Below are positions 9,901 through 20,000 of a stretch of DNA of 64,000 nt, piece by piece. A program made the position numbers and the translations under genes. The stretch spans positions 434,001 through 498,000 of the forward strand of contig NZ_RKMB01000001.1 of NCBI RefSeq assembly GCF_003797765.1, given 5' to 3'. The notes under the pieces are model-generated. The model searched no databases, was not told the origin of the DNA, and worked only from the letters and a program-made list of their open reading frames with translations. Positions within the stretch are counted from its first letter, which is position 1. Each line of letters starts with the position of its first letter. Source of the DNA: Ramlibacter sp. WS9. Lineage in GTDB: Bacteria; Pseudomonadota; Gammaproteobacteria; Burkholderiales; Burkholderiaceae_C.

Positions 9901-12900
9901 AAGACCACTTTGCAAAGCACGCCCATCGCCGGCAAGAAACTGGTGCCGTACAGCGTACCGGGCTTGCCCGCGGGCGACATGCGGATGACCGCGGACGCAT
10001 CCGGCACGATGTACGTGACGATGTTCGGCGGCCAGGTCTGGTCGGTGCCGCCGACGGGCACCCCCAGCGTTGTGGTAACAGGCCTGGCTGCGCGCAGTGC
10101 CTGGCCGCTGGGCGATGGCCGCCTGCTGGTGGGCGCCAGTACGGGCGTCTACATCCGCGAAATCAACGGCACTCTGACGAAGATTTCATCGCTCAACGTG
10201 TTCGAAGCGCAGCCATGGAAGAACGGCAACTTCCTCGTCACGTTGTGGGGCGGGAATTCGCTCTACATGATGACGCCCACAGGCGCCATAACTGTGGTCG
10301 TTTCGGACGGCCGCATGGCCGGCACGATGGGGCCGACGATCATGCCGGACGGCACCATCCTTGCCTACGCGCAGTCTCTGTCCAGCGTGCTGCGCTTCAA
10401 CGCCAATGGGCAGTTGCAGGACTTCCCGATTCCCGCGAATCCTTTCGGCGGGTTGATGAATTCCATCCCCTACAACGGCGGTTTCCTGCTCAGTACGCAG
10501 ACTGGCCTGTTCTTCTACAACAAGGACTGGGTGGCCGAGCGCTGGAATCACGAGCGCGTGTTCGGCTCGGTGCAGCTGCCCGACGGCCGGTTGCTTGTCA
10601 ACTACAAGGGCAGCCTGCATGAGGTGCAGAACAACACGCCCATCAACGTCGCCACCACGGTCGCGGATATCGAAACCACCGTCAGCAAGTCGGCGACATG
10701 GCTCAAGGCGGGCGTGGGCATCGACAACAACAACAACATGGATGTCGCCTTCCGCTTGATGGGCCTGGGCTCGTTGAAGCAGCACTACCAGGGGACAGCC
10801 CGTGCAACCGAGTTCGATGCGCTGATGCAGACGTTGGGGACGACGCTGCGAAGTCGCCAGCGCGCGGACGGCGGCTGGGTCTGGGTACAGGGTTCGTATA
10901 GCGTCAGTGATTCGATGATCACCGCGATGGTCGGCCTTGCGCTGGACACACTGAACCCATCCAAGGACTCGCCTGAGGTTCGAAGTGCCATTCAATTGCT
11001 GTTGAACCGCCAGAAGCCTGACGGCACCTGGGCATCGGAGAACGGGGTTTCCAGCGTTCCGCTGATTTCCTCGACGTGGGTCGAAATCTGGCTGCCCACC
11101 ATGCTGGAGCGATTGGGCGGCATCGACACCAACCTGAGCGTGGACCTGCCCGCGACCGTGACCCTGAGCAATCCGGACCGCACACCGACCAGCAGTGTGA
11201 CTGCGGCCGATGGGTCGAGCAGCTATCTCTGGAAGCTCGTGGGCGTGACCGAAACGAGCCAGCAGGTGAACTTCGACCTGATGCTCAAAGGCATGCAGAT
11301 CGACGAAGTGCGGCCGGTGGCGCAGGAGGCCAAGCTGATCTTCACGAACAGCTTCGTCTCCGGAAGCGTTACTGCGTCCATTGAAGTGCCGAAGGTCGCC
11401 GTGGGCACCAGCATGACACCGGCGGTCAGGACAGACAAACCGGTCTACACCGAGGTGGACCAGGCTGTGTTCACCGGTACGGCCACCAACGCGGGCACCG
11501 TCGTCCGTGATGGGCAGGTGCGCTTCAGCGTGTTCGATGCCGCAGGCCAACTGGTCGAGGTGTTGCCGTTGGGGCCGACCATCAGCGTTCCTGGCTCGGG
11601 CACTGCGAGCATTGCTGGTCTGTGGCCTGTCTCCGGCATCCTCTCCGGCAACTACCAGGTGCGAGCCGACCTGTATTCACCTGCGGGGTTGTTGTACGGC
11701 AGTGCGACGGCGAGTTTCGTGGTCAGCGCGAGCCAGGTGCAAGCCACCAGTGCGCGCATCAACGCAGATCGATTGAGCTACAGCACAGCGCAAAGCGTGC
11801 AACTCACCTCGCGCGTTGCCAACAACACGACCAACACCGCGATGGACAACCTGCAAGCCCGCACCGAAGTGCGCACCGGCGCAGGCCAGAGCGTCATGGT
11901 CAGGACCGAGCCCATTGACCAACTCGCGGCCAGCGGCTTCCGCCAGTACGGCTACAGCCTGGGCGCAGGCACCCTGGCGCCCAGCAACTACGGCGCCACC
12001 TTGCAACTGCTGGCCGGCAACGGCTCCGTCCTCGCGCAAAGCACCACCAGCTTCAGCGTCCTGGGCGCAGACCAGACAGGTGTCGGCATCACAGGCCAAC
12101 TGCAGGCCGTGCCCGACATCCTCTTCGTCGGCCAGAACTCGCACCTGACCCTGCAAGTCACCAACAACTCCACCATGAGCTTGAGTTCGGTGCCCCTGAC
12201 CGTGCGCGTCGTCGACCCCGTCCTCGCAAGCGTCGTCGCCACCTTCACCACGACAGTGGCCGACTGGACCGCCGGCGAGGCCCGCAGCTTCGGCTTCGAC
12301 TGGAGCGCGCTGGGCGAGCACGGGCAGAACCTCGTCGCTGTCGCCAGCGCCGTCGTCGCCGGCAAGGACATCCCGCTGGCCCAGGCCAACCTCAAAATCC
12401 TGGGCATCCTGTTCACCGGCACCATCGCCGCCGACCCGCGCGAAGTCGAAGCCGGAGACCAGACCAGCCTGGCCTACGGCGTCACCAACCCGACCCCCGT
12501 GGCCGGCCGCATGACAGGCAACGTGGCGGTGCAAACCCAGGCCGGCCAGACCCTCACCACCTGGCCGCTGGACCTCGCCATCGCGGGCATGGCCAACTTC
12601 GCCGGCAACCAGCTCTACACCACCGGCGAGCAGTTGCAGACCCTCACCGCCGTCCTGAGCCAGCACCTCGGCACCAGCACCTCGGTATTGGCCACCACCA
12701 CCTTCACCATCATCGACCGCCCGGTGCCGCTGGGCGTGGCCACCGGCTTGAAGGGCCAGGCCCGCATCCTCGTGCTCGTCTCCTGCCCGCCGGGCCTGGG
12801 CGCCGCGGACGAAGCCGCCTGCGTGGCCCAGCGCAGCCAGGCCATCGTCACCTACTTCAGCGGCTTGGGCATCACCGCCAAGACGGTAACAACGCGCGAC

Positions 12901-14031
12901 GCCTTCGCAGCCGAGATGTGCTGCGGCTCGTACAACACCTACTGGTTGAGCGGCGGAGCCACCAAGCTCGACGCGCAGACCGTGGGCGAACTCGAGCAAA
13001 CCGTCTACCGCGGCGAAGCCCTGTGGATGGACGGTGTGCACGACTCGCGCAACCAGCTGCTGCACCCGGCCGCTGGCGTCAAGGAAATCGGCAAGCTGTC
13101 CACCAGCAACCAGGTCGAACACTCGCTCGAGCCGGGCCTGTACGGCGCGGGCGACCTCCCGACCCTGGGCCAGCCCACGAAGTTCGAGCTGACCACGGGA
13201 GCGGCGCAAGGCCTGTTCACGCAGGTGCCCGGCCAGCAGGCGCCGGTCCCCGCGATCGTCAGCAACGACCATGGCCGCGGCAAGAGCCTGCTGTTTGCCT
13301 TCGACCTGGCGGCCATGATCACCGCCGACGTGGTGCAGGCCAACAGCCAGCTGGCCGGCTTCGTGAGCACCTCGGCCAGCTACGGCGTCAGCGGCAGCCC
13401 GACGCTGACACTGGGCGACATCACGCAGCTGAGCGCGAGCACCAACAACCAGGGCACCCGCACGGTCTCCTTCAAGGCCGAGGCCACGCTGCCGGCGGCG
13501 CTGGCATCGATCTCTACCGCACCGCAGGCGCAACTCACCGTCAACACCGACGGCAGCACGCTGGCCACCTGGAACTTCACCCTGGCCGGGGGCGCCACGC
13601 AGGAGCTCAACTGGCTGGTGCGCGCGACGCAGGCGGGCAGCTACAGCGTGCCGCTGTCGATCTACAGCATGCCGAATGTGGGCAGCAGCTTGCCGCCCAA
13701 GCTGCGGGTGACCACGACGTTCGTGGTGGATGTGAAGGACGCGGCGAGCCTGGTGCAGCAGCCGCTGCCCACGGCCAATGCGCTGGAGCCCACGGCCAGT
13801 TCGGACAAGAGCAACAAGACCAAGGCGCTGAGTGCGATTGCCAATGCACAGAGCCTGCACGCGCAAGGCAGCTACGAGCAGGCCATCGTGCAGTGGCTGG
13901 CCGCCGCCGATGCCCTGACCGGCATCACCTCGGTGGACACCACAGCCGCACGTCAGGCCGTCGCACTGGCACTCGAGGCGAGCACCGATGCACTTTGCAT
14001 CCAGCGATGCGGCACAGCCGCTTGCCAGTGA
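6907..14031 (+). CDS. Giant secreted multidomain protein 1 (cyclase-like repeats, CXXCH motif, propeller, Ig-like C-terminus)
   Basis: A 2374-residue protein of unknown function. Sec signal about residues 1-38 (cleavage near VFGA/PADVARG). Residues 40-290 hold prenyltransferase/squalene-cyclase-like alpha/alpha repeats (QQPDGSWQGD). Three carboxypeptidase-regulatory-like beta domains follow at about 305-555, then Ig-like modules. CFACH at 862-866 is a c-type heme motif; a further cyclase-like repeat follows near 962-998. Residues about 1018-1255 look like a NHL-type propeller, and 1279-1400 again cyclase-like (RQRADGGW, NRQKPDGTW). From about 1568 the sequence is nearly identical to the second giant protein: repeated beta modules, an apparent class I amidotransferase-like alpha/beta domain (about 1949-2158), another beta domain, a TPR-like helix pair and a Cys-containing end (CIQRCGTAAC). 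It is followed after 19 bp by the transglutaminase/RHS gene with a strong ribosome-binding site. Domain names are from pattern reading only. Confidence 0.9.
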   Translation: MRKQIAALAAGGLRCALRFQRVLVVGLALAGTALVFGAPADVARGLAWLQLQVQTSGALLSGSSTAATAQAQCETATTLLRLAGNSSQVASLIAAIQPQGSSGVTESLGCWQQLRQQLGQSILGSDIESRRIGQQGYAAYADFGVANALDSGWALGAQLKNLPATDKATLLAWLQASQHANGSFTAAGRADLLATAVVLRGLQEEASKSTVAAGIASKAAAWLLAQRNAQGNWLGDVATTAVVFEAAHPYTGVDAAIASGVEAYLVGLQQPDGSWQGDAYVTAVALRALALTGVQPIDPTLAAAATVRGVVTLASSGQPLAGVVVKAQSASGAGKSATTDSQGAYLLQGIAPGAINLAASSNGYQTLTAQVTLDAGMTAVFSPAMYLAGGTAPTEAHIKGRLLSFGSNVALAGVAVQVTGATQANAQTDAQGAFDIAVSGGAHTVTYTLAGYVTQTQQIILSGGATADVGSIVFKPTRTTSSMRGSVTDLQGQPVPGAIIAIQGGPSATANAAGAYSIPEFTGLQLSVKVSASGYTTRDFSLTLTLPGDVVQDFKLPSLTAAYLNLSDLTLAVPSAGLRKDVTATAIVSNTSAGEAAAVGTAIVVDPQGQRIATLAALDATGQPLSTITLQAGQQQTVYYKWNTGSFAPGSYQFTARLLVPQSATRDEPDGVILASQQRALAITSGANFIGSVTANPPVLRAGTNTPVKLSALIQNDGNVSLPSQDYKLAVIDTKSGVTTLTRTVNGAELPVAQLGNLAFSDWTPLGGGNFRLELTAPSTPGALVTTTLYVGDAGSAAFTVDKSFVPAGDQKVRGTIKVTGQSVANGTINDPLVPLVKAAIVKAVNYADNYAANHYFNDLKCFACHVQTQAVVGGERNLKYLSPANPLQRAVLMQGITQGVANENDTATTQTGPTTDAGPVVYRDSPGSFKITNTTLGLWAASQWHDPAAVNYSRVRMGKFLMKYQSANGSWPVDHASAWWRTSSPLTALNVGSLSALKTTLQSTPIAGKKLVPYSVPGLPAGDMRMTADASGTMYVTMFGGQVWSVPPTGTPSVVVTGLAARSAWPLGDGRLLVGASTGVYIREINGTLTKISSLNVFEAQPWKNGNFLVTLWGGNSLYMMTPTGAITVVVSDGRMAGTMGPTIMPDGTILAYAQSLSSVLRFNANGQLQDFPIPANPFGGLMNSIPYNGGFLLSTQTGLFFYNKDWVAERWNHERVFGSVQLPDGRLLVNYKGSLHEVQNNTPINVATTVADIETTVSKSATWLKAGVGIDNNNNMDVAFRLMGLGSLKQHYQGTARATEFDALMQTLGTTLRSRQRADGGWVWVQGSYSVSDSMITAMVGLALDTLNPSKDSPEVRSAIQLLLNRQKPDGTWASENGVSSVPLISSTWVEIWLPTMLERLGGIDTNLSVDLPATVTLSNPDRTPTSSVTAADGSSSYLWKLVGVTETSQQVNFDLMLKGMQIDEVRPVAQEAKLIFTNSFVSGSVTASIEVPKVAVGTSMTPAVRTDKPVYTEVDQAVFTGTATNAGTVVRDGQVRFSVFDAAGQLVEVLPLGPTISVPGSGTASIAGLWPVSGILSGNYQVRADLYSPAGLLYGSATASFVVSASQVQATSARINADRLSYSTAQSVQLTSRVANNTTNTAMDNLQARTEVRTGAGQSVMVRTEPIDQLAASGFRQYGYSLGAGTLAPSNYGATLQLLAGNGSVLAQSTTSFSVLGADQTGVGITGQLQAVPDILFVGQNSHLTLQVTNNSTMSLSSVPLTVRVVDPVLASVVATFTTTVADWTAGEARSFGFDWSALGEHGQNLVAVASAVVAGKDIPLAQANLKILGILFTGTIAADPREVEAGDQTSLAYGVTNPTPVAGRMTGNVAVQTQAGQTLTTWPLDLAIAGMANFAGNQLYTTGEQLQTLTAVLSQHLGTSTSVLATTTFTIIDRPVPLGVATGLKGQARILVLVSCPPGLGAADEAACVAQRSQAIVTYFSGLGITAKTVTTRDAFAAEMCCGSYNTYWLSGGATKLDAQTVGELEQTVYRGEALWMDGVHDSRNQLLHPAAGVKEIGKLSTSNQVEHSLEPGLYGAGDLPTLGQPTKFELTTGAAQGLFTQVPGQQAPVPAIVSNDHGRGKSLLFAFDLAAMITADVVQANSQLAGFVSTSASYGVSGSPTLTLGDITQLSASTNNQGTRTVSFKAEATLPAALASISTAPQAQLTVNTDGSTLATWNFTLAGGATQELNWLVRATQAGSYSVPLSIYSMPNVGSSLPPKLRVTTTFVVDVKDAASLVQQPLPTANALEPTASSDKSNKTKALSAIANAQSLHAQGSYEQAIVQWLAAADALTGITSVDTTAARQAVALALEASTDALCIQRCGTAACQ

Positions 14032-14054
14032 GCCGAAGGAGGAAACAACAATGA
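11429..14054 (+). repeat. Long direct repeat, copy A (C-terminus of giant gene 1 plus spacer)
   Basis: Collinear without indels to 29930-32555 at a constant offset of 18,501 bp. Identity is moderate up to about 11935, nearly perfect from about 11936 to 13706 (I noticed substitutions at 12228 and 13442), then slightly lower to the stop. The 19-base spacer with AAGGAGG and the next start codon are also identical. Confidence 0.9.
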
Positions 14055-17000
14055 CAACCACCAGCATCATCCGCCGCACCGCCCTGGCCGCTCTCCTGCC
14101 CATGGCCCTGGCGTTCGCGCTGCCCCTGGCCGTCCAGGCCCAGGGCAACTCCGGCAAGCAAAACCAGATCGACACGACCAAGTCGCAAGCCGCCGCGCAC
14201 CGCGGCGGGCTGGCTGCCCAGCGCGCCTGGCTGCAAGGCAAGTCGTTGCCCGCCACCGCGCTGGCCCGTCATGACCAGCTCGCCGCCGAGTTCGAACGCC
14301 GCGCTGCGGAGTTCGAGCGCGTCTCCAACGCCTGGAAGGCCGATCCGTCGGAGGCCAAACTTCGCGAACTCGATGCGCTCCTTGCGCAATACAAGGCCAG
14401 CGGCAAAGCACCGGTGCTACCCGCCAAGCTGCCCTGGGGCGCACCGGTCACCAACCCGCGCCTGCCCGCGGAAACCAAGACCGCCTGGTACCGCATCCTC
14501 ACGCGCGACGAGCGGGTGCAGCTGGCACAAGCGGGCCTGACGACCGTCGGCGGCATCCGCTTTACCACCGTGCCCGAAGCCGGCGAAGCGCCGCAGGACG
14601 CCGACCTGGCTGAGACCGGCGAAGTGGTGCTCACCGCCGCCATCCGCGCCAAGGCGCAGGAGCTGGGCAAGAACCCGGTCAACATCTTCAACTGGGTGCG
14701 CGCCAATGTGCAGTTCGCCCCCACCTGGGGTGCGACCCAGACGGCCGACGCCACGCTGCGCAGCCTGCGCGGCAACGCCACCGACACCGCGAGCCTGACC
14801 ATCGCGTTGCTGCGCGCCTCCGGCATTCCTGCTCGTTACCAGTTCGGCACGGTCGACGTGCCGGCGGCCACGGCGATGAACTGGCTGGGCGGCCTCGCGC
14901 AACCCGAGGCAGCCATTGGCCTGCTGCAGCAAGGCGGCATCGCCGCGCGCGGCATCAGCGAGGCCGGTCAGATCAAGACCATCCGCATGGAACATGTGTG
15001 GGTGAGCGCGTATGTGAACTGGGCGCCCTCGCGTGGCGCGCGTGATGGCGGCGCGGCATTGAGCCCGCCCCAGCATCCCAGCCCCAATGCGCCGCTCAAC
15101 CTCTGGGTGCCGCTGGACGCTTCCTTCAAGCAGCACCAGTTCACCGCCGGCCTCGACCTGGCGACCGTCGCGCCCTTCAATGTGGCCGGTGCGATCGACA
15201 CCGCGCGCCAAGGCGCCACCTGCACCGCCGCTTCCGCCGCGCAAGTGAACCAGGCCGCGTTGGCCGCGCAGTACGCGCAGTTCAAGACGCAGGCGCAGCA
15301 GCAACTCACGGGCCTGGGCAACGACAGCCTGGTCTCGCAGATCCTGGGCAAGAGCGCGATCGGGGTGCAGCCGCAACCCTTGCTCGCCGGCACCCTGGCC
15401 TTCCCCACGGTCGCGGCCAACACCGCCGTACCGGCCCTCACGCCGTCGTTGCGCTGGCGCCTGCAACTGAGCCTGACCCAGGGCCTGGACTCCGTCCTCT
15501 CCCTGGACAAGCCCTTGCCCGAACTCGAAGGCCAGCCGCTGAGCCTGTCCTTCGTTCCCGAGACCGAAGCCGACGCCCAAGCCCTGGCCGCCCTGCTGCG
15601 CCCCGGCGCAGGCGGTGACGCCGCCACCGGCCTGCCCACACGCATCGCCGCCTACCTCGTCAAAGTGAAAGCGCAACTGCGCCTGGGCAATCAGGTCGTC
15701 GCCGAAGGCGGCAGCTTCACCCTGGGCCAGCCGCTGACCTTGCGCACCCTCCTGCAAAACCCGGAAGGCAACGCTGGCGCTTCCGAAGCCACCGTCACCG
15801 CCGGTGAAACCCATGTTTGGGCGGTGCAAGGGCAAGCCCAAAGCGCTGCCATGCCCGCGGCCGCCGCGCAGCGCCTCGCAGCCCTCCGCACGCAACTCGA
15901 TGGTGCGCAGCTGCCTTCCGGCTTTGACCAGGCCAGCCAATTGCTGTGGGGCACGGCCGCCGCCTTCCAGGCCAGCCTGGATGCCAAGTCGCGCCTGTAC
16001 CAGCGCGCTGCCGGCGCTGTCGAAACCCGCTTGCCCGGCGTCACTCGCGCTTCTTCCCGCTTCGAAACCGAAGAAGCCTTCGGCTTGGTCCTGAACGTGC
16101 GCCCGGCCGGTGTCGGCTTGCACGCTGACCGCCTGGGCGCCGCCGTCGCATCGCGCACCGCCGCCACCGCTCCCGGCTACAGCCGGCAAAGCCTGGAGCG
16201 CGCCAGTGCCGAATCGCACGCGCTGCTCAATCGCCTGTTCGGCGCCGGCGGCGCCGGTGCCCAATCGGCCCTGTCGGGCCTGGCCGCCGCGGCGGCGCAG
16301 GGCCAGACCATCTGGCGCGCCGATGCGACGACCATCGACCAAGTGCGCACTGCTCTGGACCCCGAATCCACCGTACGCGCGCAAGTCGACCAGGCCGTGG
16401 CCAACGGCATGCAGGCCCTGGTCGCGCAAAACTATGCAGACCTGGGCGGCCTGCCCATGGACCCGCTGGTCGTGCTGGATGCCCAAAGCGGTAGCGCCGG
16501 CTACAGCGTCACCTCGCGCAATATCCCCGTGGTGCAGCTCGCCGCCCAGCGCCCCGGCCTCACCGGCTGGCTCGGCCTGGCCGATGCGCAAGCGAGCAAA
16601 GTGCTAACGGCGCCTGCGCTCGACGCCGCCGTGGCCCAGCTCAACACCGCCCAGTCGCTGCTCGGCGACATCGACACCCAGCGCTGGCAAGCGTTTGCCG
16701 GCCAGGGCGAGGTGCTCGACGGCGTGTACACCAGCCGCTTGGTCGAAGCCGCGTCCACCGCCAACGCCTGCGACTGGCTCATCTCTACACTGGGCAGCCA
16801 GCTGGGTTCGGGCCTGCCGGGCACGTCGGCGTTGAACCGCGCGCCGGTCATCGCCAGCACACCCGTCACCACCGCGCAGGCCGACCTGGCCTACAGCTAC
16901 GCCGTCAGTGCCAGCGATGCCGATGGCGATGCGCTGGCCTACAGCCTCAACGGCGCACCCAGTGGCATGACCATCAGCAACACCGGCCTGGTCAGCTGGC

Positions 17001-20000
17001 CGCGCCCGGTGGCCGGCAGCTTCGCCCTCACGCTGCAAGTGAGTGATGGCAAAGCGATCGCACAGCAGAACTACACCCTCACCGTCAGCGCCGCCGGTGC
17101 CGGCTTGAACGTGGGCCTGGCGCTGAACCCGAGCATCGCCAACCCAGGCCAGACCGTCACCCTGATCGTGTCGGCCGCATCGACCAACGGCGCTGTCACC
17201 CGCACCGCCACCATTGATGGCGTGAACCTGCCGCTGGACGCGCAAGGCGTGGCGGTGTTTACCGCTCCCGCCTCCGGCGCCCACCCGATCGTGGTCAATG
17301 CCAACGATGGCAAGAGCACGGTGAGCCGCGAAGCCATCCTCACCGTCAAGGACGCGAGCGATACGGTGGCGCCCACGGCAGCCATCGCCAGCCCCGAGGC
17401 TGACGCCGGCCTGCGCGGAGTGGTCAACATCACCGGCACCGCCACCGATGCGCGCTTCGCGTATTACAAGCTGCTGCTGCGCCGCGTCGGCGAGAGCGAC
17501 TTCGCGTGGCAGGAGATCGGCCGCGGCTTGACGCAAGTGAGCAACGGCACCCTGGGCCAGATCGACACCAGCCGCTACCAGAACGGGCTGTACCAGATCG
17601 GGCTGTTCGTGGTGGATGTGAACGGCGCGCAGAGCAGCGCCAGCGTCACCGTCGAATTCCTGGGCAACCTGAAGCTCGGCCAGTTCCGATTGAGCTTTGC
17701 CGACGTGCGCGCAGAAGCGCCGGGCGTGCCGCTGATGCTGACCCGCACCTACGACAGCACCAAGAAGGACGTGTTTGGCGACTTCGGCTGGGGCTGGAGC
17801 GCAAGTGGCCAGGACATCACCGTCAGGAAGAACATGGCGCTGGGCCTGAGCTGGGTGGTCGAAACCCGCACCTTCCAGAACTGCCTGTTCCCGCTGGGCA
17901 AGCGCCGCATCACCATCAGCCTGCCCGATGGCGGGATGTACCGGTTCGACGCAAGGAACGCCGTGGAATGCAGCTTCGCCGTTGTGCCCGAACCGGACGT
18001 GCAGTTCGACCCCGTACCCGGCCCCATCGGCGGCTCCAGCGGCGGCGTGAACGCGGCCGGTCAGCTCAAGGTCATCGACGGCGCCTTGGTCCAGGCCCGG
18101 GGCGGCATGCTGATCGACGAAGAAGGCAACCCGTGGAACCCCAAGGACTTCGAGCTGACTACCGGCGAAGGCTTCAAGTACCAGCTGCGCGAAGGCGTGG
18201 GCATCCTGAACGTCACGGACCCGTACGGCAACAAGGTGACCTACGGCGCCAACGGCTACAGCCACAGCGCCAATCTGAGCGTCACCTTGACGCGTGATGC
18301 GCAGGGCCGCATCACCCGGGCGACGGACCCGAACGGTAAGAGCCTCGCCTATGCGTACAACAGCCAGGGCGAACTGGAATCGGTGACGGACCGGGACGGC
18401 AAGGTCACCAAGTTCAGCTACGCCACCGTGGCCGGCGCCAACACGGGCGCGACCAGCGGCAATGCCGACATGAAGCACCTCTTGGCCAGCATCACCGACC
18501 CGCGCGGCCAGGTGGTGATGAGCAACCAGTTCGATGAGTACGGGCGCTTGACGGGCACGGCCGATGCATTGGGGCAAGCCTCGAAGCAGGAGTTCGACGC
18601 TGCGAACTTCAAGCAGACCGTCACAGACCGGCGCGGCAACAAGACGGTCTACACCTTCGATGGCGACGGCAACATCACTCAGAGCGTGAATGCGCTGGGG
18701 CAGACGACGACGTTCACGTTCGATGCCAACGGCAACGAGACCCGCGTGACCAATGCGTTGGGGGAGAAGACTGAGCGGACGTTCGATCCGGTGACGGGCA
18801 CGCAGACCAGTGAGAAGAACCATCTGGGGCACACCACGAGAACGGGCTACTCCATGGGTAAGACCTGGCAGCGGCTGAATCCGGTCTCTACGACTGACGC
18901 GCGTGGCAATACCACGTCCATCAGCTACGTCGATCCTCAGCAACCGGGGGCCACGCCCATACAGATCGGTGAACCGTTGGGACGCATCACCGGAATCGGC
19001 CAGGACGTCAAGGGCAATCCGGTGAGTCTGAACGTGGCCGGTGTGCTGACTAGCTTCAGTTACGACGGCCAAGGACGCAAGACCCAGGAAACCAACGGCC
19101 TGGGCCAGAAGACAACGTATGCCTACGACACCAACGGCAACGAAACCAGCCGCACGGTGTTCAAAAGCGTCAATGGTGCCACCGTCACCTTCACCACGAC
19201 CAAGAAGTACGACAGCGAGAAACGGGTCATCGAGGAAACTGACGCGCTGGGCGGCAAGAGGACGACCACATACGATGCAGCCGGCAAGGTGGCGACCCAG
19301 ACCGATGCCAAGGGACAGGTCACGACCTACGCCTATGACGCTAACGCAAGATTGACCAAGACCACTTACCCGGACGGCACGAGCGACAACACGGCCTACG
19401 ATGGCGAAGGTAATGAGATTGTTAAGACTGACCGCCAGGGCCGCAGCACGCGCATGGAGTACGACGCGCTGAACCGGCTAGGCAAAACCACGTACCCGGA
19501 TGGCAGCAGCGACAGCATTGAGTACGACGCCGCAGGACGGACCGTCGCCACGGTGGATCGCAACGGCAAGCGCAGCACCATGGAATATGACGCAGCCGGA
19601 CGCCAGACGGCCAGCGTCGATGCTACCGGCCGCAGAACCAGCCAGACCTATGACGAGAACAGCAACCGCACCAGCGTCACCGTGGATGGCCGAACCACTG
19701 GTTTCATCTACGACGCACTCAACCGCTTGACCAAGATCACGTTGCCGGACGGCAGTACCCAAACTACGGCATACCGGACGGACAACCGCAAACAGAGCGA
19801 AACGGATCCCCGCGGCGTGGTGACCAGCTATGGCTACGACCTGGCCGGACGCTTGACTAGCGTTGCGCAGTCCTTGAGCGTGACCGCCACCGCGACCACG
19901 ACCTACGGCTACGACGAAAGCGGCGCCAAGATCAAACAGGTCGACGCGCTGGGCCGCACCACCACCTGGAGCCTCGATGGCAATGGCCGCATCACCGGGC

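Noticed and set aside
11677..14256. Long minus-strand open frame (about 860 codons) opposite the C-terminus of giant gene 1, and its counterpart at 30178-32868
   Set aside because: Both are mirror frames of the conserved plus-strand genes in high-GC DNA; the translation is low complexity (Gly/Ala/Arg/His-rich) without domains, and their similarity only reflects the DNA repeat.
16604..19072. Minus-strand open frame of about 820 codons opposite the RHS gene
   Set aside because: It lies opposite well-supported Ig and RHS/YD repeats and has shadow-like composition.
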